Source: Hydrogenophaga sp. (GTDB lineage Bacteria; Pseudomonadota; Gammaproteobacteria; Burkholderiales; Burkholderiaceae_C). From it: a DNA stretch of 64,000 bases. Position numbers and translations under genes: made by a program. Positions 54,897 through 64,000 of this stretch are shown here, one piece after another. Where the stretch lies: NCBI RefSeq assembly GCF_022844385.1, contig NZ_JALHLX010000001.1, forward strand, positions 41,675 to 105,674, given 5' to 3'. The first letter of the stretch is position 1; each line of letters starts with the position of its first letter. Below the pieces are notes generated by a model. That model was not told where the DNA came from. It saw only the letters and a program-made list of their open reading frames with translations, and did not search any database.

Positions 54897-56624
54897 ATGA
54901 GTCCCAGTCAGATCATCGTGCTGGCCACGCCGGTGTTCTTTGCCCTGATTGCGGTCGAATACGCCATCGGACTGAAGCGCCGTCGCAACACCTACCGCCT
55001 CGACGACGCCATCAGCAGCATCGGCCTGGGCATGCTCAGCCAGATCAGCGCGGTGTTCACCCGGTTGCTGCGCGTGGGCATTTACACCGCCGTCTATTCG
55101 GCGGTGGCGATCTGGCCCGATCACCCCTTCTGGACCACCTGGGCCGGCTGGCTGCTGGCGCTGGTTTTTTACGACTTCTGCTACTACTGGCTGCACCGCG
55201 CCGGACACGAGACCGCCCTCTTCTGGGCCGCGCACGTGGTGCACCACCAGAGCCAGGACTACAACCTGTCCACCGCGCTGCGCCAGACCAGCTCGGGTGC
55301 CCTGGTCGGCTGGGTGTTCTACCTGCCCATGGCGGTGGCCGGCGTGCCGCCACTGGTGTTCGGTGTCGTTGCGCTGGTCGACCTGCTCTACCAGTTCTGG
55401 GTGCACACCGAGCAGGTCCGCAAGCTCGGCTGGTTCGACCGCTGGTTCTGCAGCCCCTCCAACCACCGGGTGCACCACGCGGTGAACGACCGCTACCTCG
55501 ACCGCAACTACGGCGGCATCCTGATCGTGTGGGACCGGCTCTTCGGCAGCTTCAAGGAAGAAGACGAGAAGTGCGTCTACGGCACCCGCAAGCCGCTGCA
55601 GAGCTGGGACCCGCTGTGGGCCAATGGTGAGGTGTACTGGGGCCTGCTCAAAGATTCGTGGCACACCCGGCGCTGGGCCGACAAGCTGCGCGTGTGGTTC
55701 AAGCCACCGGGCTGGCGGCCGGCCGACGTGGCTGCGCGTTTTCCAGTGCCGGCCTTCGACATTGCGCAGGTGCAGCGCTACGCACCACCCATGACGCCGA
55801 CAGTGCAGTGGTTTGCCGGCGCGCAGTTTGCCCTGCTGCTCGCGGGCGTCGCCGGCTTCCTGTGGTTTGCCGATGGCTGGCCGCTGTCGCGCAGCGCGGT
55901 CGTTTTCGCCGTGCTGGTGGTGGCGCTGTGGGCCATCGGCGCGGTGATGCAGGGGCGCATCGGCATGGGCGAGGCGATGCTGATCGAATGTGCTGCACTG
56001 TCCATGGCCAGCGCCGCACTGGGCTGGGTGGACCTGCACCGCGTGTTCAAGCCGCTGACCATGCTGGTCGCGATGGCGGTGGTGCTGGGCCATGTACGCG
56101 GGTGGGGTGACCTGCAGCGATCCGGCGGTTTGCTGCTGGGAGCGCTGGCCCTGTCGCTGGCGGGCGACGCATTTTTGATGTTCCCCGGTTACTTCATTCC
56201 AGGACTCGTGGCCTTCCTGCTGGCGCACCTGGCTTACATCGCGCTGTTCCGCCAGGGTGTCCCGTGGTTTTCGAGCCGGCGTGCGCTCGCCGCCACGCTG
56301 GGCGTCGGTGTGGCGATGTACACATTCCTGTGGCAGGGCGGGCTGCCCACCGCGCTGCGCGCCCCGGTGGCGGCCTACGTGCTGGTGATCGCGCTCATGG
56401 CGGCACAGGCCATCGGCCGCGCCACCGTGCAGCGAAACGCCGCAGCCGTCGGTGTGGCGGTGGGCGCGGTCTTCTTCATGCTCAGCGACACCCTGCTCGC
56501 GATCAACAAGTTTGTGTCGCCGCTGCCGATGTCGCAGGTCTGGGTGCTGAGCACCTACTACGCGGCGCAGATCCTGATCGTGCGAAACATGCTTCGAGCC
56601 AGGCCTGCCGCAGACCCACGCTGA
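54897..56624 (+). CDS. Fusion of an alkylglycerol-monooxygenase-like hydroxylase and a YhhN lysoplasmalogenase
   Basis: A 575-residue membrane protein with two enzyme modules in one frame. Residues 1 to about 380 are a fatty-acid-hydroxylase-superfamily domain with the diiron His clusters HRAGH (100-104), HVVHH (113-117), H170 and NHRVHH (189-194); the stretch [12 protein letters not shown] and the region 200-250 ([20 protein letters not shown], then [10 protein letters not shown]) closely resemble vertebrate AGMO (TMEM195), which cleaves alkyl-ether lipids. Residues about 385-570 are a YhhN/TMEM86 domain ([40 protein letters not shown]) as in lysoplasmalogenases, which cleave vinyl-ether lipids. 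The start ATG at 54897 precedes the first TM helix. Confidence 0.88.
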   Translation: MSPSQIIVLATPVFFALIAVEYAIGLKRRRNTYRLDDAISSIGLGMLSQISAVFTRLLRVGIYTAVYSAVAIWPDHPFWTTWAGWLLALVFYDFCYYWLHRAGHETALFWAAHVVHHQSQDYNLSTALRQTSSGALVGWVFYLPMAVAGVPPLVFGVVALVDLLYQFWVHTEQVRKLGWFDRWFCSPSNHRVHHAVNDRYLDRNYGGILIVWDRLFGSFKEEDEKCVYGTRKPLQSWDPLWANGEVYWGLLKDSWHTRRWADKLRVWFKPPGWRPADVAARFPVPAFDIAQVQRYAPPMTPTVQWFAGAQFALLLAGVAGFLWFADGWPLSRSAVVFAVLVVALWAIGAVMQGRIGMGEAMLIECAALSMASAALGWVDLHRVFKPLTMLVAMAVVLGHVRGWGDLQRSGGLLLGALALSLAGDAFLMFPGYFIPGLVAFLLAHLAYIALFRQGVPWFSSRRALAATLGVGVAMYTFLWQGGLPTALRAPVAAYVLVIALMAAQAIGRATVQRNAAAVGVAVGAVFFMLSDTLLAINKFVSPLPMSQVWVLSTYYAAQILIVRNMLRARPAADPR

Positions 56625-56639
56625 CGGCCTGGCTCCTGC

Positions 56640-57362
56640 TCAGCCAGCCACGGGCGTGGCCTCGTCGCGCGCAGTGCGGCCGTCCACCAATTCCACCAGC
56701 CGGTCGCAGCGCGCCGCCAGGCGCGGGTCGTGCGTGACCACGACGAAGGACACGCCGCGCTCGGCGTGCATGCGCCGCAGTTGCACGAACACCTCGTCGG
56801 AGGACGCCGTGTCCAGGTTGCCGGTGGGCTCGTCGGCCAGCACCAGTGGCGGCTCCATCACCAGCGCGCGGGCGATCGCCACGCGCTGCTGCATGCCGCC
56901 CGAGAGCTGCGAGGGACGTTTGTCCATGGCCTGGGCCAGGCCCACCGCATCAAGCAGTTCACGCGCCTTGGCCAACTGTGCCGCACTCACCCGGCCTTCG
57001 GCCATGAGCGCGGGCATGGTCACGTTTTCCAGCGCGGTGAAGGCCGGCAACAGGTGGTGGAACTGGAACACGAAGCCGAGCTTGTTGCGCCGGCGCATGG
57101 TCAGGCCGTTGTCGTCCAGCCCCTGCACCTCTTCGCCCTGAAAACGGTAGGTGCCCGAGCTCATGCGTTCGAGCAGGCCGATGATGCTGAGCAGGGTGCT
57201 CTTGCCCGAACCCGACGGGCCGATGAGCGCGATGAATTCGCCCGGCATCACGCGCAGGCCAATGCCATGCAGCACCTCGGCTTCGCTGGGCATGCCGGCG
57301 TTGTAGGTCTTGCGCACCTCGCTGAGTTCGATCAGGGGCACCGGGTTGGTCGGGGCGGTCAT
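56640..57362 (-). CDS. ABC transporter ATP-binding protein (LolD/MacB type)
   Basis: A 240-residue ATPase. Walker [11 protein letters not shown]-loop [21 protein letters not shown] signature [16 protein letters not shown], Walker [13 protein letters not shown] and H-loop VVTHD are all intact. The sequence is of the MacB/LolD/FtsE exporter class. It works with the permease gene 4 bases upstream and the periplasmic adaptor gene before it. The ATG at 57362 begins a short unconserved lead before the ATPase fold. Confidence 0.94.
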   Translation of the reverse strand: MTAPTNPVPLIELSEVRKTYNAGMPSEAEVLHGIGLRVMPGEFIALIGPSGSGKSTLLSIIGLLERMSSGTYRFQGEEVQGLDDNGLTMRRRNKLGFVFQFHHLLPAFTALENVTMPALMAEGRVSAAQLAKARELLDAVGLAQAMDKRPSQLSGGMQQRVAIARALVMEPPLVLADEPTGNLDTASSDEVFVQLRRMHAERGVSFVVVTHDPRLAARCDRLVELVDGRTARDEATPVAG

Positions 57363-57366
57363 GGGC

Positions 57367-58593
57367 TCACATCCGGATCGCCTGGCCAGGGTCCATGGCC
57401 GCCGCGCGGCGCGCCGGCGCAATGGCCGCGAGCACGCCGCATACCGTGGCCAGCACGGCCACTTGCAGCGCCAGCAGGGGTGGCAGCGAAATGGAGAACA
57501 GCGGTTGCCCGTCGGCGCCGCGCACAAAGGTGGTGAACAACCAGATCATCAGCACGGCCAGCGCGATCCCCACCACCGAGCCCACCGCCCCCACCACCGC
57601 GCCCTGCACCAGAAACACCCGCAGCACCTGACCGCGCGTGGCGCCCATGGCACGCAAGATGCCGATCTCGCGGCGCTTCTGCACCACCGACACCACCAGC
57701 ACGCTGGCGATGCCCAGCACCACCACCACCAGCACCACACCGCGAATGAGGCTGGTGCTGACCGACTGCGCGTTGAGGGCCGACACCAGCTGGGCGTTGC
57801 TCTCCTGCCAACTCTCCAGCTGGTAGGGCAGCTGGCGGCGCAGGTCTTCGGTCAGGCCCTGCGCGGCCCACACGTCGTCTACCGTGAGGTCGATCGTGGT
57901 GGCGCCACCGGGCAGCGAGAGCAGGCTTTGCGCGGCCCGCAGGGGCACGATCACGGTGCGCCGGTTGAGCTCCTTCACTCCGAAGTCCACCAGCGCAGTG
58001 ACCCGCACCGATTCACTCACGTTGCTGGTCTGCACCGTGAGGCGGTCGCCCACACGCACCCCCAGATCGGCCGCGAGATCACGCCCCACGACGGTCTCGC
58101 CCGGGGCCAGGCGCGCGGTGCCGCTGACCACCTTGTTGCGCAGGCCGACGATGCGGTCGTATCGGTCCAGATCGACCCCGAACAAGGAGATGGATTGCGT
58201 GGCCTCGCCACGCAGCGCCAGCGCACCCCCGGCCACCATGGGCGAGACGGACGCGATGCCGGGCAAACGCTCAAGCTGGGGCACCAGCGCCTGCCAATTG
58301 GCTACCGAGCGCAGGCGCTGAGCGCGCGGCTGGGCTTCGGTCAGGGTGGTCGTGCCTGCGGCCCTGATGGCGGGCGGTGCCACCACGTCGTCGGGTGCGC
58401 TGAGCGTGATGTGGGCCTGCGCGCCGAGCGTCTTGTTCAAGGTGTTGGTCTGCAGGCCGCTGATCAGCGCGGAAATGTAAGCGATCACGGCGACCCCGGC
58501 GGCCACGCCCACGATGATCAGCAGGGTCTGCATGCGCCCTTCGCGCAGAAAGCGCAGTGCCACGCGGCGTTCAAATCCCAGCCAGGCACTCAT
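57367..58593 (-). CDS. ABC transporter permease (MacB/FtsX family)
   Basis: A 408-residue inner-membrane protein with one N-terminal TM helix (about 22-44), a large periplasmic MacB_PCD-like domain (about 45-275) and three C-terminal TM helices (about 282-302, 330-355, 370-395), separated by the coupling region VQKRREIGILRAMGATRGQV. That layout is diagnostic of MacB/LolCE-type mechanotransmission permeases. It lacks a fused ATPase, which is encoded by the next gene. Confidence 0.92.
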   Translation of the reverse strand: MSAWLGFERRVALRFLREGRMQTLLIIVGVAAGVAVIAYISALISGLQTNTLNKTLGAQAHITLSAPDDVVAPPAIRAAGTTTLTEAQPRAQRLRSVANWQALVPQLERLPGIASVSPMVAGGALALRGEATQSISLFGVDLDRYDRIVGLRNKVVSGTARLAPGETVVGRDLAADLGVRVGDRLTVQTSNVSESVRVTALVDFGVKELNRRTVIVPLRAAQSLLSLPGGATTIDLTVDDVWAAQGLTEDLRRQLPYQLESWQESNAQLVSALNAQSVSTSLIRGVVLVVVVLGIASVLVVSVVQKRREIGILRAMGATRGQVLRVFLVQGAVVGAVGSVVGIALAVLMIWLFTTFVRGADGQPLFSISLPPLLALQVAVLATVCGVLAAIAPARRAAAMDPGQAIRM

Positions 58594-58602
58594 GGGGTGT
58601 GC

Positions 58603-59895
58603 TCAGCGGCCCATGGCGTTGGTCAGCGCAGCGCCAGCGTCGGGCGCAGCCGCACCGGGCGCCATGCGCTGGCCCGGCTGCCAGGGCACCGGTCGCACGC
58701 GCACACGGTCGTCAACCTTCGGGTCCCCACCGATCAGCACCTCGTCACCCTCGGCCAGACCCTCGATCACTTCGGCGGCGTCGAGCGTGCGCAGGCCGAG
58801 CTTCACCGTGCGGCTGCGCGCGACGCCCGCCTCGCTCACCAGCACAGTGGCCGAACCGTCGGGCAGGGCGGTGCGCAAGGCGGCCAGCGGCAACACCAGC
58901 GCCTTGTCTCGCCGGGCGGTTTCCACCTCGACCGACACCGTCATGTCTTCGCGCAGAAAAGCCGGTGCAGGCGCATCCAGCGTGAGCTTCACCTCGATGG
59001 CACCGCGCTGTGCATCGACCGACGGGGCGATCGACAGCACCCGCGCGGCCAGCGGCTGGCCGGCAAACGCGTCGGCCACCACGCGTGCGATCTGGCCGGT
59101 CTGCAACTGGTCCAGGAAACGCTCGTCCACCGGCGCCACAATCTGCGTGGGACCGGCCAACGCCAGACCCAGCAAGGCCTTGCCGGGCTGCACGATCTGG
59201 CCGGGCTCGACCTCGCGCAGCAGCACCTGCGCATCGGCCGGTGCCACCAGCGTGGTCTGGGCCAGCCGGGCGCGCGCCGCCTCGGTGGTGGCCTGCGCCA
59301 CGGCAAGCTGGGCCTGGGCCTGCACGAGATCGGAGCCGGTTTCTTCGTTGGCCCGCGTCTGCGCGCGCGCACTGGTCTGCTGGGCCTGGGCCACCTCCAG
59401 CGTGCGACGCACTTCGTCCAGCCGCGAGGCACTCACGAAGCCTTGCGCCACCAACTGTTCCGTGCGTGTGAGCTCGGCTTGGGCGGCGCGCACGGTGGCG
59501 TCGGTCTGGGCCAGCGCGGCCTGGGCGGATGTGCGCCCGGTGCTGCGCAAACCCGCCAGCCGCGCCGAGGCCTGGCGCTCGGCCGCCACCGCCTGGGTCA
59601 GCGCAGCAGCAAGCTCATCCGACTCCAGCCGCAACAACACGTCGCCTCGGCGAACGCGGGCGCCTTCTTCCACCAGCACAGCCTGCACCCGCCCGGTGAT
59701 GGTGCTGCCGATCTCCACCCGCGAGAGGGTGGCCACGCGGGCCGAAAACTGCAGGCTGCGCACCAGCGGTGCCGCTTGCAGCTCGACCGCATCCACCTTG
59801 GGGTGGCGCCAGAGCCAGCCGGCCCAGAAAGCGAGCAGCAGCAACACGCCTGCGGCACCCCATCCCCAGCGGCGTTGAGCGGAAGACAGGGTCAT
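58603..59895 (-). CDS. HlyD/MacA-like periplasmic adaptor (RND/ABC efflux)
   Basis: A 430-residue membrane-fusion protein. TM anchor or signal segment at about 9-29 (WGWGAAGVLLLLAFWAGWLW); beta-barrel and lipoyl halves around TGRVQAVLVEEGARVRRGDVLLRLE and VVAPADAQVLLREVEPGQIV; a long alpha-hairpin (about 90-190) rich in Ala, Gln and Glu; and a C-terminal beta domain with DEVLIGGDPKVDDRVRVRP. It would link the inner-membrane ABC permease to an outer-membrane TolC-type channel; none is encoded in the window. It begins 13 bases after ruvB. Confidence 0.92.
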   Translation of the reverse strand: MTLSSAQRRWGWGAAGVLLLLAFWAGWLWRHPKVDAVELQAAPLVRSLQFSARVATLSRVEIGSTITGRVQAVLVEEGARVRRGDVLLRLESDELAAALTQAVAAERQASARLAGLRSTGRTSAQAALAQTDATVRAAQAELTRTEQLVAQGFVSASRLDEVRRTLEVAQAQQTSARAQTRANEETGSDLVQAQAQLAVAQATTEAARARLAQTTLVAPADAQVLLREVEPGQIVQPGKALLGLALAGPTQIVAPVDERFLDQLQTGQIARVVADAFAGQPLAARVLSIAPSVDAQRGAIEVKLTLDAPAPAFLREDMTVSVEVETARRDKALVLPLAALRTALPDGSATVLVSEAGVARSRTVKLGLRTLDAAEVIEGLAEGDEVLIGGDPKVDDRVRVRPVPWQPGQRMAPGAAAPDAGAALTNAMGR

Positions 59896-59908
59896 GGCAG
59901 AAAAGGAC

Positions 59909-60967
59909 TCAGTTGCCGGGCTGGAACAGCCCGTTGTCGGTGGTGGGCGGGGCCACGCCCAGATGCCGGTAGGCCGCCAGGGTGGCGATGCGCCCGCGCG
60001 GCGTGCGCTGCAGAAAGCCCTGCTGGATCAGGTAGGGCTCGATCACATCTTCGATCGTGTCGCGTTCTTCGCCGATGCTGGCGGCGATGTTGTCCAGCCC
60101 CACCGGCCCGCCGTCGAAGCGGTGGATCACGGCTTCGAGCAACTTGCGGTCCATCAGGTCAAAACCCTGCGGGTCCACATCGAGCATGGCCAGCGCGCGG
60201 TTGGCAATGTCTTTGGTGATGTTGCCGGTTCCCTTCACGTCGGCGAAGTCGCGCACGCGGCGCAGCAGCCGGTTGGCGATGCGCGGCGTGCCACGCGAGC
60301 GGCGGGCGATCTCGAAGCCCCCTTCTTCGTCCATGGGGGCGTTCAGCAGCCCGGCGCTGCGCTTGACGATGCGGCCCAGCTCCTCGGAGGTGTAGAACTC
60401 CAGCCGCGCCACGATGCCGAAGCGGTCGCGCAGCGGGTTGGTGAGCATGCCGGCGCGCGTGGTGGCGCCCACGAGCGTGAAGGGCTGCAGGTCGAGCTTG
60501 ATGCTGCGCGCGGCCGGCCCTTCGCCGATCATGATGTCGATCTGGTAGTCCTCCAGCGCGGGGTACAGGATCTCTTCGACGACCGGGCTGAGCCGGTGGA
60601 TCTCGTCGATGAACAGCACATCGTTCGCTTCGAGGTTGGTCAGCAGCGCGGCCAGGTCCTTGGGTTTTTCCAGCACCGGCCCGCTGGTCTGGCGCAGGTT
60701 CACACCCAGCTCTTGCGCAATGATGTGGGAGAGCGTGGTCTTGCCCAGGCCCGGCGGGCCGAACAGCAGCACGTGGTCCAGCGCCTCGTTGCGCTTCTTC
60801 GCCGCGCCAATGAAGATCTCCAGCTGCTCGCGCACCTTCACCTGGCCCACGTACTCGTCGAGCAGCTTGGGCCGCAGCGCGCGTTCGATCGCCTCTTCCT
60901 TGGGCGAAGCCGGCGCGGCGGAAACCATGCGCGGCGCCGGGGCGAAGTCGTCGGTCTGGATGCTCAT
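59909..60967 (-). CDS. ruvB: Holliday junction branch-migration helicase RuvB
   Basis: A 352-residue AAA+ motor that drives branch migration with RuvA. Motifs: [18 protein letters not shown], Walker [15 protein letters not shown], Walker [16 protein letters not shown], sensor [18 protein letters not shown] and the C-terminal winged helix ending [22 protein letters not shown]. It lies 6 bases after ruvA. No ruvC is present in the window. Confidence 0.97.
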   Translation of the reverse strand: MSIQTDDFAPAPRMVSAAPASPKEEAIERALRPKLLDEYVGQVKVREQLEIFIGAAKKRNEALDHVLLFGPPGLGKTTLSHIIAQELGVNLRQTSGPVLEKPKDLAALLTNLEANDVLFIDEIHRLSPVVEEILYPALEDYQIDIMIGEGPAARSIKLDLQPFTLVGATTRAGMLTNPLRDRFGIVARLEFYTSEELGRIVKRSAGLLNAPMDEEGGFEIARRSRGTPRIANRLLRRVRDFADVKGTGNITKDIANRALAMLDVDPQGFDLMDRKLLEAVIHRFDGGPVGLDNIAASIGEERDTIEDVIEPYLIQQGFLQRTPRGRIATLAAYRHLGVAPPTTDNGLFQPGN

Positions 60968-60973
60968 CTTTTT

Positions 60974-61552
60974 TTACTTGGCAAGAGCCTTCAGCGCGAG
61001 CTTGATACCCTCGCTCACACCCACATCGGCGGGCAGGGGTTTCAGCGCGGCGGCGGCGTCCTTGTCGCTGTAGCCCAGCGCCATCAGGGCCTGCTGAATG
61101 TCGCTCTGCACGTCGCTCTGCGCCGGGCCACCGCCGGTGAGGTTGAGGTCTGCACCGAGCTTGCCCTTGAGTTCGAGCAGCAGGCGTTCGGCGGTCTTTT
61201 TGCCGATGCCGGGCACCTTGATGATGCGGCCACTGTCCTGGGCGCTGATGGCCTGGGCCAGATCGCCCACGCTCATGCCCGAGAGCACCGATAGCGCGGT
61301 GCGCGGACCCACGCCGCTGATCTTGATGAGCTGGCGAAAGGCCTCACGTTCGGGCGATGTGGCGAAGCCGTAGAGAATCTGGGCGTCCTCGCGAACCACA
61401 AAATGGGTGAGCAGGGCCACTTTTTCACCGGTGCCGGGCAGGTTGTAGAAGGTGCTCATCGGCACATCAACCTCGTAACCGACGCCGTGGCAGTCCAGCA
61501 GGATCTGGGGTGGGTTTTTCTCCAGCAGGGTGCCGGTCAACTTGCCTATCAT
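60974..61552 (-). CDS. ruvA: Holliday junction DNA-binding protein RuvA
   Basis: A 192-residue protein forming the tetrameric four-way-junction platform for RuvB. Domain I begins [20 protein letters not shown]; two helix-hairpin-helix motifs follow ([18 protein letters not shown] and [21 protein letters not shown]); domain III at the C terminus has [18 protein letters not shown]. It is the first gene of the ruvAB-exporter run, divergent from phoH by 35 bases. Confidence 0.96.
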   Translation of the reverse strand: MIGKLTGTLLEKNPPQILLDCHGVGYEVDVPMSTFYNLPGTGEKVALLTHFVVREDAQILYGFATSPEREAFRQLIKISGVGPRTALSVLSGMSVGDLAQAISAQDSGRIIKVPGIGKKTAERLLLELKGKLGADLNLTGGGPAQSDVQSDIQQALMALGYSDKDAAAALKPLPADVGVSEGIKLALKALAK

Positions 61553-61587
61553 TGGGCGCTTCTTCCTTGGTTCACGGGATTATCGGC

Positions 61588-62568
61588 TTGATTCTCAGAC
61601 ACACCTTCTCCCCGCCCGACAACGTCCGCATGGGTCACCTCTGCGGCCCCCTGGACACCCACATCCGCAGCATCGAGGCGGCCTTGAACGTGAAGGTGGC
61701 ACACCGTTTCGAGCAGTTCCGCATCGAAGGCACCAAGCCCAAGGTGAACCAGGCGCTGGAAACCCTGCAGGCCATGTACGAAATGGCGAAGAAACCCATT
61801 CCGCCCGAGCAGGTGCAGCTGATGCTCAGCGGCGACACCGCGCTGGTAGACCCGGGTGACGGCGCCCTGGCCATGCAGACGCGGCGCGGCGAAGTGCGCG
61901 GGCGCACGCCCAACCAGGCGCGGTATCTCGAGAACATGGCCACGCACGACATCACATTCGGCATCGGCCCGGCCGGCACCGGCAAGACCTATCTCGCCGT
62001 GGCCTGCGCGGTGGATGCGCTGGAACGCAGCGCGGTGCAACGCATCGTGCTCACCCGCCCTGCCGTGGAAGCCGGTGAAAAGCTCGGCTTTCTCCCGGGC
62101 GACCTGGGCCAGAAGGTGGACCCGTACCTGCGCCCGCTGTACGACGCGCTGTACGACCTGATGGGTGCCGACAAGGTGCAAAAGGCCTTCGAACGCCAGC
62201 AGATCGAGATCGCGCCACTGGCCTTCATGCGCGGGCGCACGCTCAACCACGCCTTCGTGATCCTCGACGAGGCGCAGAACACCACGGTGGAGCAGATGAA
62301 GATGTTCCTCACCCGCATCGGCTTCGGCGCCAAGGCGGTGATCACCGGCGACGTGAGCCAGATCGACCTGCCGCGCACCGAGCTCAGCGGGTTGATCGAC
62401 GCCGAGCGTGTGCTCAAGCGCGTGCAGGGCATCGCCATCACGCGCCTTTCAAGCGCAGACGTGGTGCGCCACCCGCTGGTGGCCCGCATCGTCGACGCCT
62501 ACGACGCGCGCACGCCCCACGTGGAAGACGCGGCGCCGGCCAAACGCACACGCCGCAAGGCGGCCTGA
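61588..62568 (+). CDS. PhoH-family ATPase (PhoL/YbeZ-like)
   Basis: A 326-residue P-loop NTPase with Walker A GIGPAGTGKTYLAVACAV and Walker B FVILDEAQNTTVEQMKMFLTR, plus the family segment LVKHPTR-like TRPAVEAGEKLGFLPGDL. Proteins of this branch (E. coli YbeZ) pair with YbeY in RNA processing or ribosome quality control. The start is read as TTG at 61588 because ILRHTFSPPDN is conserved in the family; an ATG at 61630 would shorten it by 14 codons. mliC lies 10 bases downstream. Confidence 0.93.
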   Translation: MILRHTFSPPDNVRMGHLCGPLDTHIRSIEAALNVKVAHRFEQFRIEGTKPKVNQALETLQAMYEMAKKPIPPEQVQLMLSGDTALVDPGDGALAMQTRRGEVRGRTPNQARYLENMATHDITFGIGPAGTGKTYLAVACAVDALERSAVQRIVLTRPAVEAGEKLGFLPGDLGQKVDPYLRPLYDALYDLMGADKVQKAFERQQIEIAPLAFMRGRTLNHAFVILDEAQNTTVEQMKMFLTRIGFGAKAVITGDVSQIDLPRTELSGLIDAERVLKRVQGIAITRLSSADVVRHPLVARIVDAYDARTPHVEDAAPAKRTRRKAA

Positions 62569-62578
62569 GGTGAACTGC

Positions 62579-62986
62579 ATGCTCTCGACATCCATCATCC
62601 GAGCGCTCGCCAGCCTGTTGGCCGTGCTGCCATGGGCCGCCGCCGCTCAAGGCATGCCGCCTGCAGCCGCGCCGGCCACACCATCGCTGGTCTTCAGCAG
62701 CCAGGCAGTGAACTACCGCTGTGACGGCGGGGCCGAGATCGAACTGGTCTACCTCAACCTGAGCAATGGCAACGCCTTTGCCGCCCTGCACTTCAACGGC
62801 CGCACGGTGATGCTGCAAGGCCGCCGCGCCACCACCGGGGTGCGCTTCATTGCGCTCGACGAACAGAACAGCCTGCGTTGGTACACACAAGGCATGAAGG
62901 GTGAGCTGAGTTTCCTGGCGGCCGACCACACGGCGCAGGAACAAACCCTGCTGTCCAACTGCTTCGCCCAACCGGCCAAACGCTGA
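62579..62986 (+). CDS. MliC-like periplasmic C-type lysozyme inhibitor
   Basis: A 135-residue secreted protein. The signal peptide (residues 1-24) ends LPWAAAAQ; no lipobox Cys is present, so it is soluble rather than anchored, more like PliC. The mature domain has the MliC/PliC pattern: [40 protein letters not shown] and the C-terminal [17 protein letters not shown], with two Cys that can pair. It would protect the cell wall from C-type lysozyme. The start follows GAGGTG at a normal spacing. It overlaps the ybeY start by one base (TGATG). Confidence 0.82.
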   Translation: MLSTSIIRALASLLAVLPWAAAAQGMPPAAAPATPSLVFSSQAVNYRCDGGAEIELVYLNLSNGNAFAALHFNGRTVMLQGRRATTGVRFIALDEQNSLRWYTQGMKGELSFLAADHTAQEQTLLSNCFAQPAKR

Positions 62987-63441
62987 TGGCCTTGCCCAAG
63001 CTCACCCTCTCGCTGCAGTTCGGCGAACTGCGCGACGCCGCCACCCACCGCGCCGCGCTGCCGCGCCACAGGGTCGCGCGCTGCATCCGCCACGCGCTGG
63101 ACGCCGACGCCGAGATCACCGTGCGCATCGTCGGAGCCGACGAAGGCCAGGCGCTCAACCTCGACTACCGGGGCAAGGACTACGCCACCAACGTGCTGAC
63201 CTTCGACTACGCCACCGAACCGCTGGTGATGGCCGACCTGGTGCTGTGCGCGCCGGTGGTGGCGCGCGAGGCGGCCGAACTCAAGAAGCCGCTGGCCGAG
63301 CACTACGCGCACCTGCTGGTGCACGGCACCCTGCACGCGCAAGGCTGGGACCACGAGACCAGCGAAGCCGATGCTGAAGCGATGGAAGCGCGCGAGACCG
63401 AAATCCTCGCTGGCCTGGGCCAGCCGGACCCTTACCTCTAG
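62986..63441 (+). CDS. ybeY: Endoribonuclease YbeY
   Basis: A 151-residue zinc-dependent endoribonuclease needed for 16S rRNA 3' maturation and ribosome quality control. The zinc motif H-x3-H-x5-H is present as [15 protein letters not shown]. The preceding segment [17 protein letters not shown] is conserved. It ends in a shared CTAG with convergent dtd, the two stops overlapping by four bases. Confidence 0.95.
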   Translation: MALPKLTLSLQFGELRDAATHRAALPRHRVARCIRHALDADAEITVRIVGADEGQALNLDYRGKDYATNVLTFDYATEPLVMADLVLCAPVVAREAAELKKPLAEHYAHLLVHGTLHAQGWDHETSEADAEAMEARETEILAGLGQPDPYL

Positions 63442-63881
63442 GTCTTGATCTGCAGGGGTATGGTCACCGGCCCGTCGTTGACCAGGTGCACCTTCATGTC
63501 GGCGCCGAAACGGCCGGTCTGCACCACCGGGTGCGCAGCACGCGCGGCCTTCACGAACGCGTCGTAAAGCGACTCCCCGAGCGCAGGCGGCGCTGCCGCG
63601 GTGAAGCCGGGCCGGTTGCCACTCTTCGTGTCGGCCGCCAGGGTGAACTGGCTCACGATCAACAAGCCGCCTGCGATGTCCTGCACGCTCAGGTTCATCT
63701 TGCCGGCGGCGTCGCCAAAGATGCGCAGCTTCAGGATCTTGGCGAGCATCTTCTCGCCCACGGCCTCGGTGTCGTCGGGCTCGGCACACAGCAGCACCAG
63801 CAGGCCTTGGCCCACCGAGCCGACGGTCTCACCGTCGATTTCGACACGTGCTTCGCTCACACGCTGCAGTACAGAAATCAA
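63438..63881 (-). CDS. dtd: D-aminoacyl-tRNA deacylase Dtd
   Basis: A 147-residue proofreading enzyme that hydrolyses D-aminoacyl-tRNAs and Gly-tRNA-Ala. The two signature motifs are SQFTLAAD (residues 76-83) and [11 protein letters not shown] near the C terminus (the cross-subunit Gly-cisPro is in GPVT). The start is a TTG at 63881: AAGG lies at a suitable distance, and the TTG overlaps the stop of the upstream gene as TTGA, mirroring ATGA couplings elsewhere in this window. Confidence 0.94.
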   Translation of the reverse strand: MISVLQRVSEARVEIDGETVGSVGQGLLVLLCAEPDDTEAVGEKMLAKILKLRIFGDAAGKMNLSVQDIAGGLLIVSQFTLAADTKSGNRPGFTAAAPPALGESLYDAFVKAARAAHPVVQTGRFGADMKVHLVNDGPVTIPLQIKT

Positions 63882-64000
63882 ATCAGATCCTTTTCATCGT
63901 CAAAGTGCGCTTCCACATCGCTGGGCAATAACTGAATCGTCGCTCGCAGCCCCGGCACCGCGCTCATGAGCGCCTGCTCCACGCTGGCGCGCACGGCAGC
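63878..64000 (-). CDS. C-terminal end of an unidentified protein (runs off the window)
   Basis: Only the last 40 codons are present, continuing upstream beyond base 64000. The tail reads with high coding quality (ends [12 protein letters not shown], preceded by [16 protein letters not shown]) and its stop is fused to the dtd TTG start as TTGA, so it belongs to the same transcript. The [18 protein letters not shown] stretch loosely recalls NifU-type small domains, but there is too little to name it. Confidence 0.6.
   Translation of the reverse strand, partial: AAVRASVEQALMSAVPGLRATIQLLPSDVEAHFDDEKDLI

Overview
The window is GC-rich, densely packed chromosomal DNA from a betaproteobacterium, most likely Burkholderiales/Comamonadaceae (Hydrogenophaga- or Acidovorax-like). 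That placement is an inference from gene content and order: dusB-fis-purH, ypjD-PP0621-pilS-pilR-ampD, accB-accC-prmA-DUF3426, a lysine/alanine-rich histone H1-like gene and paa phenylacetate genes. I see no insertion sequence, prophage, CRISPR array, rRNA operon or integron. The one RNA gene is a tRNA-Met(CAT).

Layout. 1-6.3 kb: purH (cut by the window edge), fis, dusB, a YqaA/MFS pair, a pseudouridine-synthase homologue lacking its catalytic Asp, ychF and a MOSC protein. 6.4-11.2 kb: UbiH-family hydroxylase, dsbC, a DUF3429 protein, an M61 peptidase and a hypothetical gene. 11.3-14.8 kb: paaK, paaI and paaG divergent from a PaaF-like hydratase across a TetR-type palindrome. 14.9-17.7 kb: lipid-anchored HiPIP, tRNA-Met, yaeQ, blc and two small unknowns. 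17.8-26.4 kb: miaB, a GlrK-QseG-GlrR system, then opgG-opgH. 26.4-32.3 kb: five coupled genes (SDR, flavin monooxygenase, BASS transporter, extended SDR, EamA exporter) divergent from an IclR regulator. 32.3-38.9 kb: ffh, then ypjD, PP0621, pilS, pilR and ampD. 39-44.4 kb: nrdA, nrdB and the histone-like gene. 44.5-52 kb: PfkB kinase, DUF3426, prmA, accC, accB, tlpA, a hypothetical gene and mpl. 52-56.6 kb: a hypothetical gene, aroG with a leader-peptide attenuator, a DUF2628/SPOR protein and an alkylglycerol-monooxygenase-like/YhhN fusion. 56.6-64 kb: ABC exporter genes behind ruvAB, then phoH-mliC-ybeY, dtd and a gene cut by the window edge.

Two regulatory systems can be read directly from the DNA. 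(1) Between glrR and opgG lie two exact TGTC-N10-GACA sites (the motif known for enterobacterial GlrR), an exact IHF consensus and a -24/-12 sigma-54 promoter abutting the opgG start codon. This suggests that the GlrK/QseG/GlrR system controls osmoregulated periplasmic glucan synthesis. (2) Upstream of the DAHP synthase gene is a 23-codon ORF with a run of Phe, Tyr and Trp codons, followed by a strong intrinsic terminator and a segment able to form an antiterminator: a classical ribosome-mediated attenuator sensing aromatic amino acids.

Other points of interest are the fusion of two ether-lipid-cleaving enzyme families, the SDR/FMO/BASS/IclR cluster of unknown substrate, an NrdR-box promoter in front of nrdA, and a lysozyme-inhibitor gene lodged between phoH and ybeY.
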